Assembly (NCBI RefSeq): GCF_000317145.1
Contig: NC_019697.1
Location: 248,001 to 312,000, forward strand
DNA: 64,000 bases
DNA from: Chamaesiphon minutus PCC 6605
GTDB taxonomy: Bacteria > Cyanobacteriota > Cyanobacteriia > Cyanobacteriales > Chamaesiphonaceae
Direction: 5' to 3'
Shown: piece after piece, positions 11,101 to 17,049 of the stretch
Layout of the letters: each line of letters opens with the position of its first letter
How positions within the stretch are numbered: position 1 is the stretch's first letter
The notes under the pieces: generated by a model
Seen by the model: only the letters and a program-made list of their open reading frames with translations
What the model was told of the DNA's origin: nothing
The model's database searches: none
Translations under genes and position numbers: made by a program

Positions 11101-11133
11101 CAGTCCGATTTTGATATCGTTAGCAGTTGCCAT
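5191..11133 (-). CDS. Giant RTX (hemolysin-type calcium-binding) protein
   Basis: A 1980-residue protein, probably secreted by a type I system because there is no N-terminal signal peptide. Residues 1 to about 550 form a non-repetitive domain I do not recognise. From about 555 to 1890 there are several dozen GGxGNDxLYG-type nonapeptides, broken by inserts near 755-785, 930-1010, 1040-1140 and 1190-1240; two inserts contain DTVSY...VVVN elements like those of other cyanobacterial RTX proteins. The repeats bind calcium in a beta-roll after export. The C-terminus (FVAGKDYFGLKDGLTFETL) resembles the usual post-repeat secretion region. No transporter genes are in the window. No enzymatic domain is visible, so adhesin, surface-coat or toxin roles all remain possible. 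The promoter is shared in design with the adjacent AraC gene. Confidence 0.9.
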   Translation of the reverse strand: MATANDIKIGLDKTEDFLKKIETTLDDKYQPLIKALDAAELELGKLGESSDAKLIEGVLESALGNNLGNADYVIGNTLNFNLPLITDFNNGGGLPTLKSDFNLSLSLVNPTVFPSIAFKNVQLDLGSFFGDLLDPVVDTIDKIIKPFNAIFDVIEAPIPGFNEIGISLNFLDILGLVTSVNEVKILSATIDAFDQVVKTVKQPNKNLQGLYIPLGEFSLDANGKTANPLVVGKPSDLIAAQGISLPTGGFTFEALEDANNLFNLLVGEESTNLLKFQLPGFNVNFNKRQDFPPGFVIVVVPIIPYINVDGNLSSSGLTFGYDAFGLGNNAPLSGFYVDGSKPLFKLDAKIEGGAEANVLVAKAGGNIFIKGNADFYLPERDPKVRFSELKDLLNNFSFDAQGKVYAGASIYAEYITYKPAKLAKAFVSLVTEGKLEEIYERNEKVLATVDLFNFGESSGGGGTQQIDPNLANFANGELILNIGTRASQRNVSQKEIDETFNVTPNVIISAFGYQQSFPNVTKIVADAGEGNDLISLVSTANDKSYVEVSVAAELRGGKGNDILVGGSRNDILFGGEGEDLLDGRGGDDIISGDSENDRIYGGSGNDTLYGNQGNDLVDGGDNNDALFGNENDDRLQGGKGNDTLYGGDNNDQLFGGEGSDTLYGDDVNNLLIGGRDFLIGGEGDDYLDGGIGNDVLAGEAGRDTLVGNSGNDLLDGGEGDDILKGGEGDDTLFGGSQILSEPVLDESGRQVFDANKNPVFTEQQILDDPGEDILEGGQGNDILDGGAGNDQLYGGIDNDTLKGGKGNDRLFGEDGDDVLYGDAGEDILSGGEGNDELYGGSQQDILFGEAGSDTLQGGDDSDSLYGGTGNDTLYGDSDDSELFGNDKLFGEDGDDILYGKAGDDQLVGGTGTDRLFGESGDDLLLGEAGNDFIDGGTEIDTVSYNNSPRGVVVNIDEALNYQNPGGFVHTSIVTTTPIPTDAEPNFTIAAGTAQDGFGTVDTLRNLENIIGSGFDDVLIGNNLDNRIEGLTGDDLLVGNAGNDYLDGGEDSAPNYYSPRRTSASGGEGSNYLSYDGNRYTYTGYSSQEGSYIYASQDSDTVSYRRDPNRVIVNLEQNQALDGFGDTDAIYNIENVVGSAFNDEIVGDSQANIINTGAGNDIVNARIGDDIIFGEAGADSLFGQNGNDFIVGGTDADLLDGGEGNDTASYFTSATPVSVSLTTGTGWAGDAQGDRLQAIENLEGSEFEDLLIGDSGNNIISGLGGSDLLYGEAGDDLLDGGADSDRLYGGDGNDRLYGRDGEDLLKGEAGNDLLFGNDGNDRLFGESGDDILNGDTGNDDLDGGSGNDLLSGGYGDDRLYGQDGEDILTGEMGDDLLDGGLGNDLLSGGDGDDQLYGRAGTDTLNGGTGNDLLDGGEGNDLLNGNEGNDRLYGQAGADLLNGNEGNDLLDGGDSNDILNGGDGNDQLYGQAGDDLLNGQAGDDALYGGTGKDTLSGQVGDDYLEGGEGDDLLNGNEGNDRLYGQAGADLLNGNTGDDYLDGGLDNDQLNGNEGNDRLYGQQNYDILDGGAGADFLDGGESDDFIYGRDGSDRLYGQTGNDYLEGNAGDDRLEGGDGDDQLFGQEGRDYLDGGNGEDYLLGGEAADKLLGQAGNDYLDGGDGDDDLLGGDGNDQLYGQTGNDTLDSGAGNDYLDGGTGDDRLLAGQGDDFAYGGYGNDTLNGESGNDNLDGEFGDDQLFGSDGNDLLYGRDGNDLLDAGAGDDYLDGGFGNDQLLAGAGNDQLYAGNGNDTIDAGSGNDYVESGLGDDQIFGGDGNDQLYAQDGNDSVNGGTGNDLLIGGSDADLLKGGLGDDYIYGEAGNDIIYGDAGNNSLFGGAGNDILYAGDGDNVLEGGFGQDTLYSGRGRNQFAIGTGTGTDTIYNFVAGKDYFGLKDGLTFETLTISQGTGVNANNTLISSRGELLASLVAVQSSTLSLWDFAPM

Positions 11134-11212
11134 AATGTCTCTTTCTATTTATGTAAATTGCAATTTTATTGATAAATCGATTCGATGGAAACCTGATTAA
11201 ATCTTACTGCCC

Positions 11213-11313
11213 AAATATAAACTCAACTCGATCGATCTGTCAGTAAGAAAAAGTAACTGAAAGTGACCAATATTTTTTGCAGACTGTATAGTAATGTAAA
11301 TCGATCGAACATC
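11213..11313 (-). promoter_or_regulatory. RTX promoter block, copy 1 of a 101-bp duplicated module
   Basis: Read on the minus strand: -35 CTGACA (11238-11243), 18-bp spacer, -10 TATATT (11214-11219), giving a leader of about 70 nt. Three direct repeats AGTAAG, AGTAAC, AGTGAC (plus strand, starting at 11242, 11252 and 11262) sit against the -35 box with exact 10-bp phasing. The whole block matches 12530-12630 without gaps at 87 of 101 positions. Confidence 0.65.
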
Positions 11314-11442
11314 CGCTGTATCGGTTAGATCGGTCGTACTTCGATCGGGGAGTAAATAATTTCGGGGAATGATAATTAAGTAGATTTAATCACTACTGCC
11401 GATTTAAGTCGAACACGTTCTTGCACTTTGAACACGTTCTTG

Positions 11443-12348
11443 CTAAATCTTGCGAAACTGATTGGGTGAAACCCCTATGAGTCGGCGGAAGTGCTTGGCA
11501 AAATGACTGGGATTGGCAAAACCACAGTCATTTGCAATATCGAGCATCGTGCCTTCTTTCTGCTTGAGTAATTGCTTCGCTCGCTCGACTCGCTGCTGAA
11601 TCAAGTAGGCATGAGGAGTCATTCCCGTCGATCGCTTAAATAATCGACAAAAGTAGTACTGGCTGATTCCTAGTTCATCTGAAATTGCTGCTAATGATAC
11701 ATTCTCGCTCAGGTGAACATTCATATATTCCAGGGCTTGCTTCAGTTTGTACCTGCATAAGCCATCTTCATACTCTGGTAGAACATACTTGCGCGTTGAG
11801 TATTTTCTCAAAAAATGCGCCGCTAGAGCTGTTGCCATTGACTCTGCATAGAAGCAACTATTCGTTGCATCGGTTTCTAATACTGTCTTCAGAGCTAAGA
11901 CAATCTGACAAACTAACGGATCGGTGACTGATAGCGATAACTTCAGTTCAACTTGCTCTGGATTGGCGGACTCATAAGCCGCATGAGTTAGAAATATCGG
12001 ATCGAGATAGCAATGAGTCGTGTCTGCTGCGTGATTCGTCCGCACTCTGAGCGATGTATGAGCAGGCAGTATTTCAATGTACCCAATTTCATTTGGATCG
12101 TGCTGAAACAGATGCCGCTTTCCGTTAGCAACCATTTCCACTTCTGTGGGCTGTTTCCAAGATGGCACAGAGATGAAGTGCTGAAGATTCGTTGTTTCGG
12201 GAATTTCGATTGCAGGTAGTTGATAGTGTGCGATCTGAATATTTTTCCATCCTGCTTGTTGACTGGAATGAATGCGTGGACGTGGAATAAACGTTGAAGT
12301 TGAATCTGGTTGAAAATAATCGATCGCTAAGATTTTTCCGGCTGACAT
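11443..12348 (-). CDS. AraC-family transcriptional regulator
   Basis: A 301-residue regulator. The last 100 residues hold the two helix-turn-helix motifs of the family (VSLAAISDELGISQYYFCRLF and TMLDIANDCGFANPSHFAKHF), ending at GVSPNQFRKI. The first 180 residues are a sensor region without clear similarity to the arabinose-binding cupin. It lies downstream of nothing on its strand and directly upstream of the RTX gene, and both genes carry the same 101-bp promoter block with phased direct repeats. This makes autoregulation and control of the RTX gene a good inference. The effector is unknown. Confidence 0.88.
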   Translation of the reverse strand: MSAGKILAIDYFQPDSTSTFIPRPRIHSSQQAGWKNIQIAHYQLPAIEIPETTNLQHFISVPSWKQPTEVEMVANGKRHLFQHDPNEIGYIEILPAHTSLRVRTNHAADTTHCYLDPIFLTHAAYESANPEQVELKLSLSVTDPLVCQIVLALKTVLETDATNSCFYAESMATALAAHFLRKYSTRKYVLPEYEDGLCRYKLKQALEYMNVHLSENVSLAAISDELGISQYYFCRLFKRSTGMTPHAYLIQQRVERAKQLLKQKEGTMLDIANDCGFANPSHFAKHFRRLIGVSPNQFRKI

Positions 12349-12529
12349 TACGATCCGTCCTTACTGGACTGGTGCGAAGATTGCTGTGCTAGTCAATTAA
12401 CTCGATCGGAGAGAGTCAGAATTTACGCTGTATGACGATCGATTCTCCTCTAGTATTATCCACCCAATCTTTACATATTCTCCAGACGGGAAATGTAAAT
12501 TTTGTTGCAGCAGATAAATCTCACTGATT

Positions 12530-12630
12530 AAATATAATCTCAACCCGATCGAGTTGTCAGTAAGAAAAAGTAACTAAAAGTGACTAATATTTTTCCCAGG
12601 CTGTAAAGTAATATGAAGCGATCGAATATC
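12530..12630 (-). promoter_or_regulatory. araC promoter block, copy 2 of the 101-bp module
   Basis: Same architecture as 11213-11313: -35 CTGACA (12555-12560), 18-bp spacer, -10 TATATT (12531-12536), and direct repeats at 12559, 12569 and 12579. The predicted leader to the ATG at 12348 is about 175 nt. Confidence 0.6.
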
Positions 12631-12643
12631 AGGCGTATGGGTT

Positions 12644-12765
12644 CGATCGATCGAGCAGTGTCATCGATCGCGAATCTCGATCTACTGTCTAGATTCACTC
12701 GATCGAGATCCCAATCTCACAAGATTAAATTATCCAGTTGGCGATCGATCTCCAGTCTAGAAACA
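12644..12765. repeat. 122-bp direct repeat, unit 1
   Basis: Near-identical to 12844-12965 (offset exactly 200 bp); only a few differences are visible (CTCGAT/TTGCTC, CTGTC/CTATC, AAGATT/AAAATT). Rich in CGATCG. No ORF of note; function unknown. Confidence 0.8.
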
Positions 12766-12782
12766 AAACATAGTGCGGCACA

Positions 12783-12816
12783 AGATCCCCGACTTCTCAA
12801 CAGAAGTCGGGGATCT
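12783..12816. repeat. Palindrome AGATCCCCGACTTCT, copy 1
   Basis: A perfect 15-bp stem with a 4-nt loop, lying between the two 122-bp repeats. The same core CCCCGACTTCT/AGAAGTCGGG occurs at 13961-13997. This is a common dispersed palindrome type in cyanobacteria. Confidence 0.65.
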
Positions 12817-12843
12817 GAATTAACTAGTGGCGATCGAATTATC

Positions 12844-12965
12844 CGATCGATCGAGCAGTGTCATCGATCGCGAATCTTGCTCTACTATCTAGATTCACTC
12901 GATCGAGATCCCAATCTCACAAAATTAAATTATCCAGTTGGCGATCGATCTCCAGTCTAGAAACA
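12844..12965. repeat. 122-bp direct repeat, unit 2
   Basis: Second unit of the duplication described at 12644-12765. It ends about 75 bp before the start of the next gene, so the duplication may contain or duplicate part of that gene's upstream region. Confidence 0.8.
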
Positions 12966-13039
12966 GGATGTAGATTCGATCGTTGGCGTAGCCTACCGGA
13001 GGTAATCGCGTATACTGAGCAGATCAACAGCAGTTGAAT

Positions 13040-13945
13040 ATGTCTCAATTCCCCCACGATGAATTCGCGAAAAACTTATTTGAATTACTACTCACACCCT
13101 TTGGTGCCGTAGAGATCGAACGCGGCGTACAACCAGAAGCCAAAGCTGTAGATATCTACTTTCAACCATCTCAACCCATCCCAACCGAACACAATCTCGG
13201 CCTGCTCGCTCGCTGTATTACGCAACCCGCAATCTTTGAACCATTCCGCAATCCGGTGGGTGTGGGCGAGATTCAGATGTGGATCGCCAAATTGTTTGAG
13301 ATTCTACAAGAATTAACCAGAGAACGGAAACGACTCAAACAGCCAGATCTCGCCGAAGTCAAACCGCACTTATGGATTCTCACTCCGACATTAGCAGCTC
13401 CAACTTTAACTGGATTTGGGTCGGTAAATCGGGTAGAAACGTGGGGACAGGGCGTATATTTATTACCCACTCATTTCCAGACAGGGATTATTGTCATTCA
13501 TCAGTTACCCCGCACGCCTGAGACATTGTGGTTTCGGTTGATGGGGAAGGGAACGGTACAGGAAAATGCCATTGGTGAAGTCGCCGATTTACCAGCAAAT
13601 AGTCCTTACAAAGGTAATGCCTTAGATTTATTTTTATCGCTTAAACTAGAACTAGAGTCGAAACAAAGTATCGAGCCAGAGGAGCGAAATTTAGCCATGA
13701 GACTATCTGCACTATATATCGAGAAGATTCAGGAGGCTCAACAAATTGGTCGTCAGGAGGGTCGCACAGAAGGTGAACGGGAATTAGTGATGGTGCTGCT
13801 TACAGAAAAGCTCGGTAATGTGTCTGCTCGATTGAGTGAAGAGATTGCAATGTTATCTGTGGATAAGTTGCAAGAGCTGGCTAAGGCTTTGTTGTGTTTT
13901 AGTTCGATAGCAGATTTGACCCAATGGCTGACAAATAATCGGTAG
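13040..13945 (+). CDS. Rpn-family nuclease-like protein with C-terminal DUF4351
   Basis: A 301-residue cyanobacterial protein. The N-terminal region (FAKNLFELLLTPFG... EAKAVDIYFQP) resembles the PD-(D/E)XK-like start of Rpn/transposase-associated proteins. The C-terminal 60 residues (GRTEGERELVMVLLTEKLGN ... IADLTQWL) match DUF4351. Families of this kind are multicopy in cyanobacteria and their role is unproven. I chose the ATG at 13040; a TTG at 13034 would add two residues. A palindrome just past the stop may terminate transcription. Confidence 0.65.
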   Translation: MSQFPHDEFAKNLFELLLTPFGAVEIERGVQPEAKAVDIYFQPSQPIPTEHNLGLLARCITQPAIFEPFRNPVGVGEIQMWIAKLFEILQELTRERKRLKQPDLAEVKPHLWILTPTLAAPTLTGFGSVNRVETWGQGVYLLPTHFQTGIIVIHQLPRTPETLWFRLMGKGTVQENAIGEVADLPANSPYKGNALDLFLSLKLELESKQSIEPEERNLAMRLSALYIEKIQEAQQIGRQEGRTEGERELVMVLLTEKLGNVSARLSEEIAMLSVDKLQELAKALLCFSSIADLTQWLTNNR

Positions 13946-13960
13946 CTAAATGGTAGGGTA

Positions 13961-13997
13961 CCAAATCCCCGACTTCTCCGAGAAGTCGGGAATTTGG
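13961..13997 (+). terminator. Palindrome CCCCGACTTCT copy 2, terminator-like
   Basis: A 17-bp stem with one mismatch and a 3-nt loop (CCG), 16 bp after the preceding stop. Same family as 12783-12816. Confidence 0.5.
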
Positions 13998-14059
13998 CGT
14001 TCAAATTTAGCGGATATCGATTGAGGATTTAAACTAGAGGTTATGTCTGAAACCTAGCT

Positions 14060-14076
14060 GGTGGGCAGTGCCCACC
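14060..14076. repeat. GGTGGGCAGTGCCCACC palindrome, copy 1
   Basis: Shares about 35 bp (CTGAAACCTAG before the palindrome) with the inverted copy at 36741-36757; a shorter variant is at 15224-15240. Dispersed palindromic repeat. Confidence 0.6.
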
Positions 14077-14141
14077 CTCCAAAACTGTTGAAATCCCTTG
14101 GCAACGAGGGAATCTATTGAAACAGCCTAACGATCTGGCTC

Positions 14142-14170
14142 TTGACATCCGATAATACATAGACTAGATT
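14142..14170 (+). promoter_or_regulatory. Candidate sigma-70 promoter for the RNA-repair cassette
   Basis: TTGACA (14142-14147), 17-bp spacer, TAGATT (14165-14170). It is the only good match I noticed between the upstream gene and the ligase and would give a leader of about 210 nt. The leader has no riboswitch I recognise. Confidence 0.45.
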
Positions 14171-14382
14171 GAGAATAACTACCAAGTTTGTCAGCGAGTT
14201 TGTCATGTAGTCCTCCGCCTCTCCACATTTAACCAGTAATTAATATTTCTCAGCGGCGATATTCCGCCTCAGCCATAGTTTTCATGGCAGATATTTAGGT
14301 GCGTTCCAAATCCCGACTCAGAATCTTAATTACGACTTATAAGTTACGACTGATATTGTTGCCTTGAGAGGGGAACTGCAAA

Positions 14383-15171
14383 ATGCTGATGCAAAAATAT
14401 CCAAGAACCCCACATATTGCGGGTTCCAGGCAACAGCCTGGGGATGAAGATTTAGATAGCGTACCATTTAGCGCGATCGCCAATGAGTACGTAGTAATAG
14501 AGGAGAAAGTCGATGGTGCTAATGCTGCAATTAGTTTCGATGCCAACGGACAATTACTATTGCAAAGTCGCGGACACTATTTAACTGGTGGCCCTCGCGA
14601 ACGCCATTTTAATTTATTCAAACAGTGGGCACACAGTCATTATGCCGCACTGTGGGATGTGTTGGGCGATCGATATATTTTGTATGGTGAATGGCTGTAT
14701 GCCAAACATACGGTATTTTACGATAAATTACCGCACTATTTCTTAGAATACGATTTATTGGATCGAACTTCTGGACAATTTCTCAGCACGGCGGCGCGGC
14801 GAGAGTTATTGACAGGATTGGCGGTAGCTTCGGTACCCGTATTGCTAGAGGGAAAATTAACATCTCACAAGCAATTAGTCGGTTTATTACAACACTCCCA
14901 TTTTATTAGTTCCGAGCATATCGATAGGTTGCGAGAGCTTTGTGTCGAGCAAGGTTTGAATGCAGATCTGGCAATTCAACAAACTAATCACAGTGCGTTG
15001 ATGGAAGGTTTGTATATCAAGGTGGAGACACCGGAGTTGACTATTGCTCGATATAAGTATGTCCGAGCAGACTTTTTAACGACTATTTTACACTCGGAGA
15101 CTCACTGGTTAAATCGTCCGATTATTCCTAATCAATTACAGACTGGTGTCGATTTATTTGGCATTAATTAA
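14383..15171 (+). CDS. ATP-dependent RNA ligase family protein
   Basis: Predicted to seal 5'-phosphate/3'-hydroxyl RNA ends. The nucleotidyltransferase motif I is EEKVDGANA with the adenylated Lys42. Further motifs follow in order: YGEWL near 101 (motif III region), MEGLYIKVE near 207-215 (motif IV) and ARYKYVR near 222-228 (motif V, Lys225). At 262 residues it has the size of a minimal RNA ligase without a long C-terminal domain. An in-frame ATG at 14389 is an alternative start. It opens a plus-strand cluster with an HD/kinase fusion and a four-domain RNA-processing protein, which supports an RNA rather than DNA substrate. Substrate identity is inferred. Confidence 0.82.
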   Translation: MLMQKYPRTPHIAGSRQQPGDEDLDSVPFSAIANEYVVIEEKVDGANAAISFDANGQLLLQSRGHYLTGGPRERHFNLFKQWAHSHYAALWDVLGDRYILYGEWLYAKHTVFYDKLPHYFLEYDLLDRTSGQFLSTAARRELLTGLAVASVPVLLEGKLTSHKQLVGLLQHSHFISSEHIDRLRELCVEQGLNADLAIQQTNHSALMEGLYIKVETPELTIARYKYVRADFLTTILHSETHWLNRPIIPNQLQTGVDLFGIN

Positions 15172-15223
15172 CAATCGGTAATTTCAGAGCGTTAATATCG
15201 ATATTCGGGCACGATCTATGACT

Positions 15224-15240
15224 GGTGGGCAATGCCCACC
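15224..15240. repeat. GGTGGGCAATGCCCACC palindrome variant
   Basis: Variant of the dispersed palindrome at 14060 and 36741, located in the 97-bp gap between the ligase gene and the next ORF. Confidence 0.5.
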
Positions 15241-15268
15241 CTGATTTTCAGTATTTTATTCCTAATTG

Positions 15269-15577
15269 ATGATGGAAGAATTTAATGAAACATACATCGC
15301 AATAACTTTGGGTAGAATTTGGTGCGAAGAATTGGAAGATATTATCGGTTTTGATGCTCTCATTCCCCATGATGGATATGAAATTATCTCAGATGCCGCG
15401 CCTGGAAATTGGATAGCTTATGTGATGAGTAAAGATATCGATCGAGATTTTAATAAAATTTCAAAATTGGCAGCCGATTTTTATGAAGTCGATAGCCTAC
15501 CAGTAGAGATATTTGCAAGGATCGTCGAACGGGTTAAATACGAATATCAAGAACATCCACGAATGAATCAAGATTGA
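15269..15577 (+). CDS. Small acidic protein of unknown function in the RNA-repair cassette
   Basis: A 102-residue acidic protein (NETYIAITLGRIWCEELEDI ... GNWIAYVMSKDIDRDF). No domain recognised, no signal peptide or membrane segment. It ends 9 bp before the HD/kinase gene and is probably cotranscribed with it. ATGs at 15269 and 15272 are both possible starts. It could be a regulator or accessory subunit of the cassette, or an unrelated insertion. Confidence 0.6.
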   Translation: MMEEFNETYIAITLGRIWCEELEDIIGFDALIPHDGYEIISDAAPGNWIAYVMSKDIDRDFNKISKLAADFYEVDSLPVEIFARIVERVKYEYQEHPRMNQD

Positions 15578-15586
15578 GAAAAAGCT

Positions 15587-16738
15587 ATGAAGAATATAGC
15601 GATCGAACAAAATACCTATTGGATATTTCCGTATTGTCCGACACCGACAGCTTTACAAATAAATTGGACAGAAATTCTAGCAAAGTTTCCATCCTTACAG
15701 CCTCTAGCTAACTGCGAACAAAACCCGATTTATCATGCAGAAGGAAATGTCTGGATTCACACCCAAATGGTATGTGAAGCCTTAATTTCTTTACCCGCTT
15801 GGCAAGCGATGGATGTGACAGATCGATCGATCTTATTTGCGGCGGCGTTATTTCATGACATTGCCAAACCAATGGCAACCCAAGTAAATGAAGATGGACA
15901 TATTACCGCTAAGGGACATGTGAATTTGGGCGCGCGGATGGTACGGCAGATTTTACAAGATTTGCAGACACCATTTGCAATTCGGGAGGCGATTGTGGCG
16001 ATCGTTAAATATGAAAGTTTGCCATTATGGTTTTGGGATAAACCCAATCCATTACGATCGATTATTAAAGTCAGTCAATTAGTGCGTTGCGATTGGTTGG
16101 CATTAATGGCTGAGGCAGATGTAAAGGGGAGAATTTGTGCGGACAAACAGAATTTATTAGATGCGATCGAGTTGTTTAAAGAATTCTGTCAAGAGCATAA
16201 TTGTTTCGATCGAGCTTATCCATTTGCATCGGCGCATAGTCGGTTTGTTTACTTCCATAAAGAAGATGCAGATCCAAATTATGCCGCTTTTGACGATACT
16301 CGCTTGGAAGTAATTCTCATGTGTGGGTTACCAGGTACGGGGAAAGATTATTGGATCGATCGTCATCATCCAGATTTACCAGTTGTATCGCTCGACAAAT
16401 TGCGGATCGAAATGGGGATCTTACCCACAGACGAGCAAGGCGCGATCGTCAATGCGGGGCGAGATTTGGCGAAGGGATATCTGCAATCTGAGACGCCATT
16501 TATCTGGAATGCGACTAATATCGTCAAACCGATTCGATCGGGCTTAATTCGGCTATTTGCTGGGTATGGTGCGCGAATTCGGATCGTCTATCTAGAAGTA
16601 CCGATCGATCGAGTCTTACGGCAAAATCGCGATCGCAAGGCGCAAGTTCCTAATGCTGTCATTCATCGTTTTCGCGATCGATTAGAAATTCCCGATATTA
16701 CGGAATGCCATCAATTAGATTGTTTCGTCGATGTTTAA
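15587..16738 (+). CDS. HD phosphohydrolase - P-loop polynucleotide kinase-like fusion
   Basis: A 383-residue two-domain protein. Residues 45-205 are an HD domain with His58 (VWIHTQMV) and the H90-D91 pair (LFHDIAKP). Residues 240-383 are a P-loop kinase with Walker A GLPGTGKD (247-254), VSLDKLR (Asp270) and WNATN (307-311), the pattern of T4-polynucleotide-kinase-like 5'-OH kinases. The pairing suggests end healing: the HD domain removing 2' or 3' phosphates and the kinase adding a 5' phosphate so that the neighbouring ligase can act. HD chemistry is inferred; the kinase family assignment is good. A 9-bp gap links it to the preceding ORF. Confidence 0.8.
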   Translation: MKNIAIEQNTYWIFPYCPTPTALQINWTEILAKFPSLQPLANCEQNPIYHAEGNVWIHTQMVCEALISLPAWQAMDVTDRSILFAAALFHDIAKPMATQVNEDGHITAKGHVNLGARMVRQILQDLQTPFAIREAIVAIVKYESLPLWFWDKPNPLRSIIKVSQLVRCDWLALMAEADVKGRICADKQNLLDAIELFKEFCQEHNCFDRAYPFASAHSRFVYFHKEDADPNYAAFDDTRLEVILMCGLPGTGKDYWIDRHHPDLPVVSLDKLRIEMGILPTDEQGAIVNAGRDLAKGYLQSETPFIWNATNIVKPIRSGLIRLFAGYGARIRIVYLEVPIDRVLRQNRDRKAQVPNAVIHRFRDRLEIPDITECHQLDCFVDV

Positions 16739-16750
16739 TTTTTATTGTTA

Positions 16751-17010
16751 ACCGTAAACCCTAGAAATCCCCCTAAATCCCCCTTAAAAAGGGGGACTAA
16801 GAATCCGGCTCCCCCTTTCTAAGGGGGTGGGCAGGGTGGTTTCATACACCGAAAGAAAAATCTTTCAGTTCACTTCAGTGAACTTTGGCTGTTAGCCCGA
16901 ACTTCAGTTCAGGGCGGTTAAGGACTAAGCAAATCGGTGTTTGCATTTTCCTTTTCTTGTATGAAACCACCCTGCCTTTCTAAGGGGGTGGGGGGATTCA
17001 GATCTATGAC
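16751..17010. mobile_element. Degenerate copy of the 163-bp MITE, interrupted by a smaller element
   Basis: Matches the interior of the elements at 41688 and 44180 in inverted orientation (AAACCCTAGAAATCCCCCTA ... GGGGGATTCAGATCTA) but lacks the terminal inverted repeats. A 144-bp element is inserted in it. It fills the 311-bp gap between the HD/kinase gene and the 1037-residue gene, separating what was probably one operon. Confidence 0.6.
16831..16974. mobile_element. Nested miniature element with 16-bp terminal inverted repeats
   Basis: Ends in CAGGGTGGTTTCATAC and its exact complement. It is flanked by a 15-17 bp direct repeat CTTTCTAAGGGGGTGG (left 16814-16830, right 16975-16991) that occurs once in the uninterrupted MITE structure, so it is a real target duplication. 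No ORF. Smaller internal hairpin around TTCACTTCAGTGAA. Confidence 0.6.
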
Positions 17011-17049
17011 ACAAACAAAACTCTTCTTTTTAACTTTTCACTAAAACTC

